6,123 nucleotides of DNA from JBHEPS01 sp046261635. Lineage in GTDB: Bacteria > Acidobacteriota > Thermoanaerobaculia > Gp7-AA8. The stretch is from positions 1 to 6,123 of the forward strand of contig JBHEOL010000060.1 in assembly GCA_046261635.1 (NCBI GenBank), written 5' to 3'. The translations under genes and the position numbers were made by a program. The notes below the pieces were generated by a model. It had not been told where the DNA came from. It did no database searches and saw nothing but the letters and a program-made list of their open reading frames with translations. Each line of letters starts with the position of its first letter. Position 1 is the stretch's first letter. This document shows positions 5,726-6,123 of the stretch, one piece after another.

Positions 5726-6123
5726 GATGCTCCCGAGGCCGGCAGATTGAGCTCCTCTCGCTTCATCTGGACGAACTGATTCAGCGTCTCCATGAAGAAA
5801 TCGCTCTTCTGCCGCACTTTCGCCGGCACGCGTGACTCATAGTACTCACGCCCCTCGGCGATTTCGTCCTTCAACTCGTTCATAAACGTTCCACCGCGGA
5901 TTCCGCGGTCCACCTTCTCGGTGTTGTAGATCACGATGTCCGACAGGATCAGCCGCGCAAGGCGGCGCGCCTCGTCGTGCTCCACCGACTCGAGCTCGGC
6001 CGGGTGCTCGGGGGTGATGTCGGGAAACAGCTTGCCGATGATCTGCCTCAGCTCCTGCGAGGGGATCTGCTCCTCGATGTACTCGTCCGCGCCGTAGAGG
6101 TTGGTCGGGTTCGCCCGGAAACG
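5722..6123 (-). CDS. C-terminal part of a conserved protein with receiver-like edge, 5' end outside window
   Basis: The frame is open to the right edge, giving 133 residues plus TGA at 5724-5722. A GTG at 5985 is an internal valine codon, not a likely start, because the upstream 46 codons are good coding sequence (RFRANPTNLYGADEYIEE and on). GADEYIEEQIPSQELRQII looks like the last strand and helix of a receiver-type fold (compare GADDYI...EL), but the usual Lys-Pro is absent. Then comes a charged helical region: EARRLARLILSDIVIYNTEK, FMNELKDEIAEGREYYESRV and SDFFMETLNQFVQMKREEL. I recall similar tails (ARLARIIVSDIALYN) on myxobacterial and deltaproteobacterial proteins with zinc-ribbon or receiver N-termini, but cannot confirm it. 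The four-base overlap with the HEAT gene implies co-translation. The function is not assigned. Confidence 0.8.
   Translation of the reverse strand, partial: RFRANPTNLYGADEYIEEQIPSQELRQIIGKLFPDITPEHPAELESVEHDEARRLARLILSDIVIYNTEKVDRGIRGGTFMNELKDEIAEGREYYESRVPAKVRQKSDFFMETLNQFVQMKREELNLPASGAS
5730..5734 (-). promoter_or_regulatory. Ribosome binding site of the HEAT-repeat gene
   Basis: GGGAG on the minus strand lies 4 bases before ATG 5725, inside the end of the upstream coding sequence. It supports the ATGA-overlapping start and hence translational coupling. Confidence 0.5.

Noticed and set aside
5722..5985. Separate 87-residue gene starting at GTG 5985
   Set aside because: The frame stays open and protein-like for 46 codons to the window edge, so this is the tail of a longer gene.

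Overview
The window comes from a high-GC bacterium. All five genes I can support lie on the minus strand and run in one direction, from the right edge towards the left. Four or five of them belong to a chemosensory (Che-type) signalling locus. The dispersed-repeat signatures in the one intergenic gap, together with the gene types, suggest Acidobacteriota or a myxobacterial/deltaproteobacterial-like lineage. That placement is inference from memory and not a measured assignment.

In transcription order (right to left): (1) 5722-6123, the C-terminal part of a conserved protein whose start is outside the window. (2) 3488-5725, a 745-residue all-HEAT-repeat protein whose ATG overlaps the previous stop by four bases (ATGA). 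(3) 2630-3481, cheR, the MCP glutamate methyltransferase, after a 6-base gap. (4) 1561-2607, cheB, the receiver-methylesterase, after a 22-base gap. (5) 1112-1560, the only sizeable gap. It is filled by a striking repeat element: two facing arrays of the heptamer GGCAGAA / TTCTGCC flank a core that carries its own nested inverted repeats. (6) 290-1111, a coiled-coil plus GAF-domain protein. (7) 1-272, the N-terminal 90 residues of a single-domain-like CheY-type receiver, cut by the window edge, 17 bases after the GAF gene.

CheR and CheB would set the methylation state of a chemoreceptor array, and the CheY-like receiver would carry phosphoryl signals. The HEAT-repeat solenoid is a plausible protein-binding output or scaffold, reminiscent of the HEAT-repeat protein tied to the Myxococcus xanthus Che7 system. 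No CheA, CheW or receptor gene is visible, so the core kinase must lie outside the window. The GAF and receiver pair may form a second transcription unit, because the repeat element separates it from cheB.
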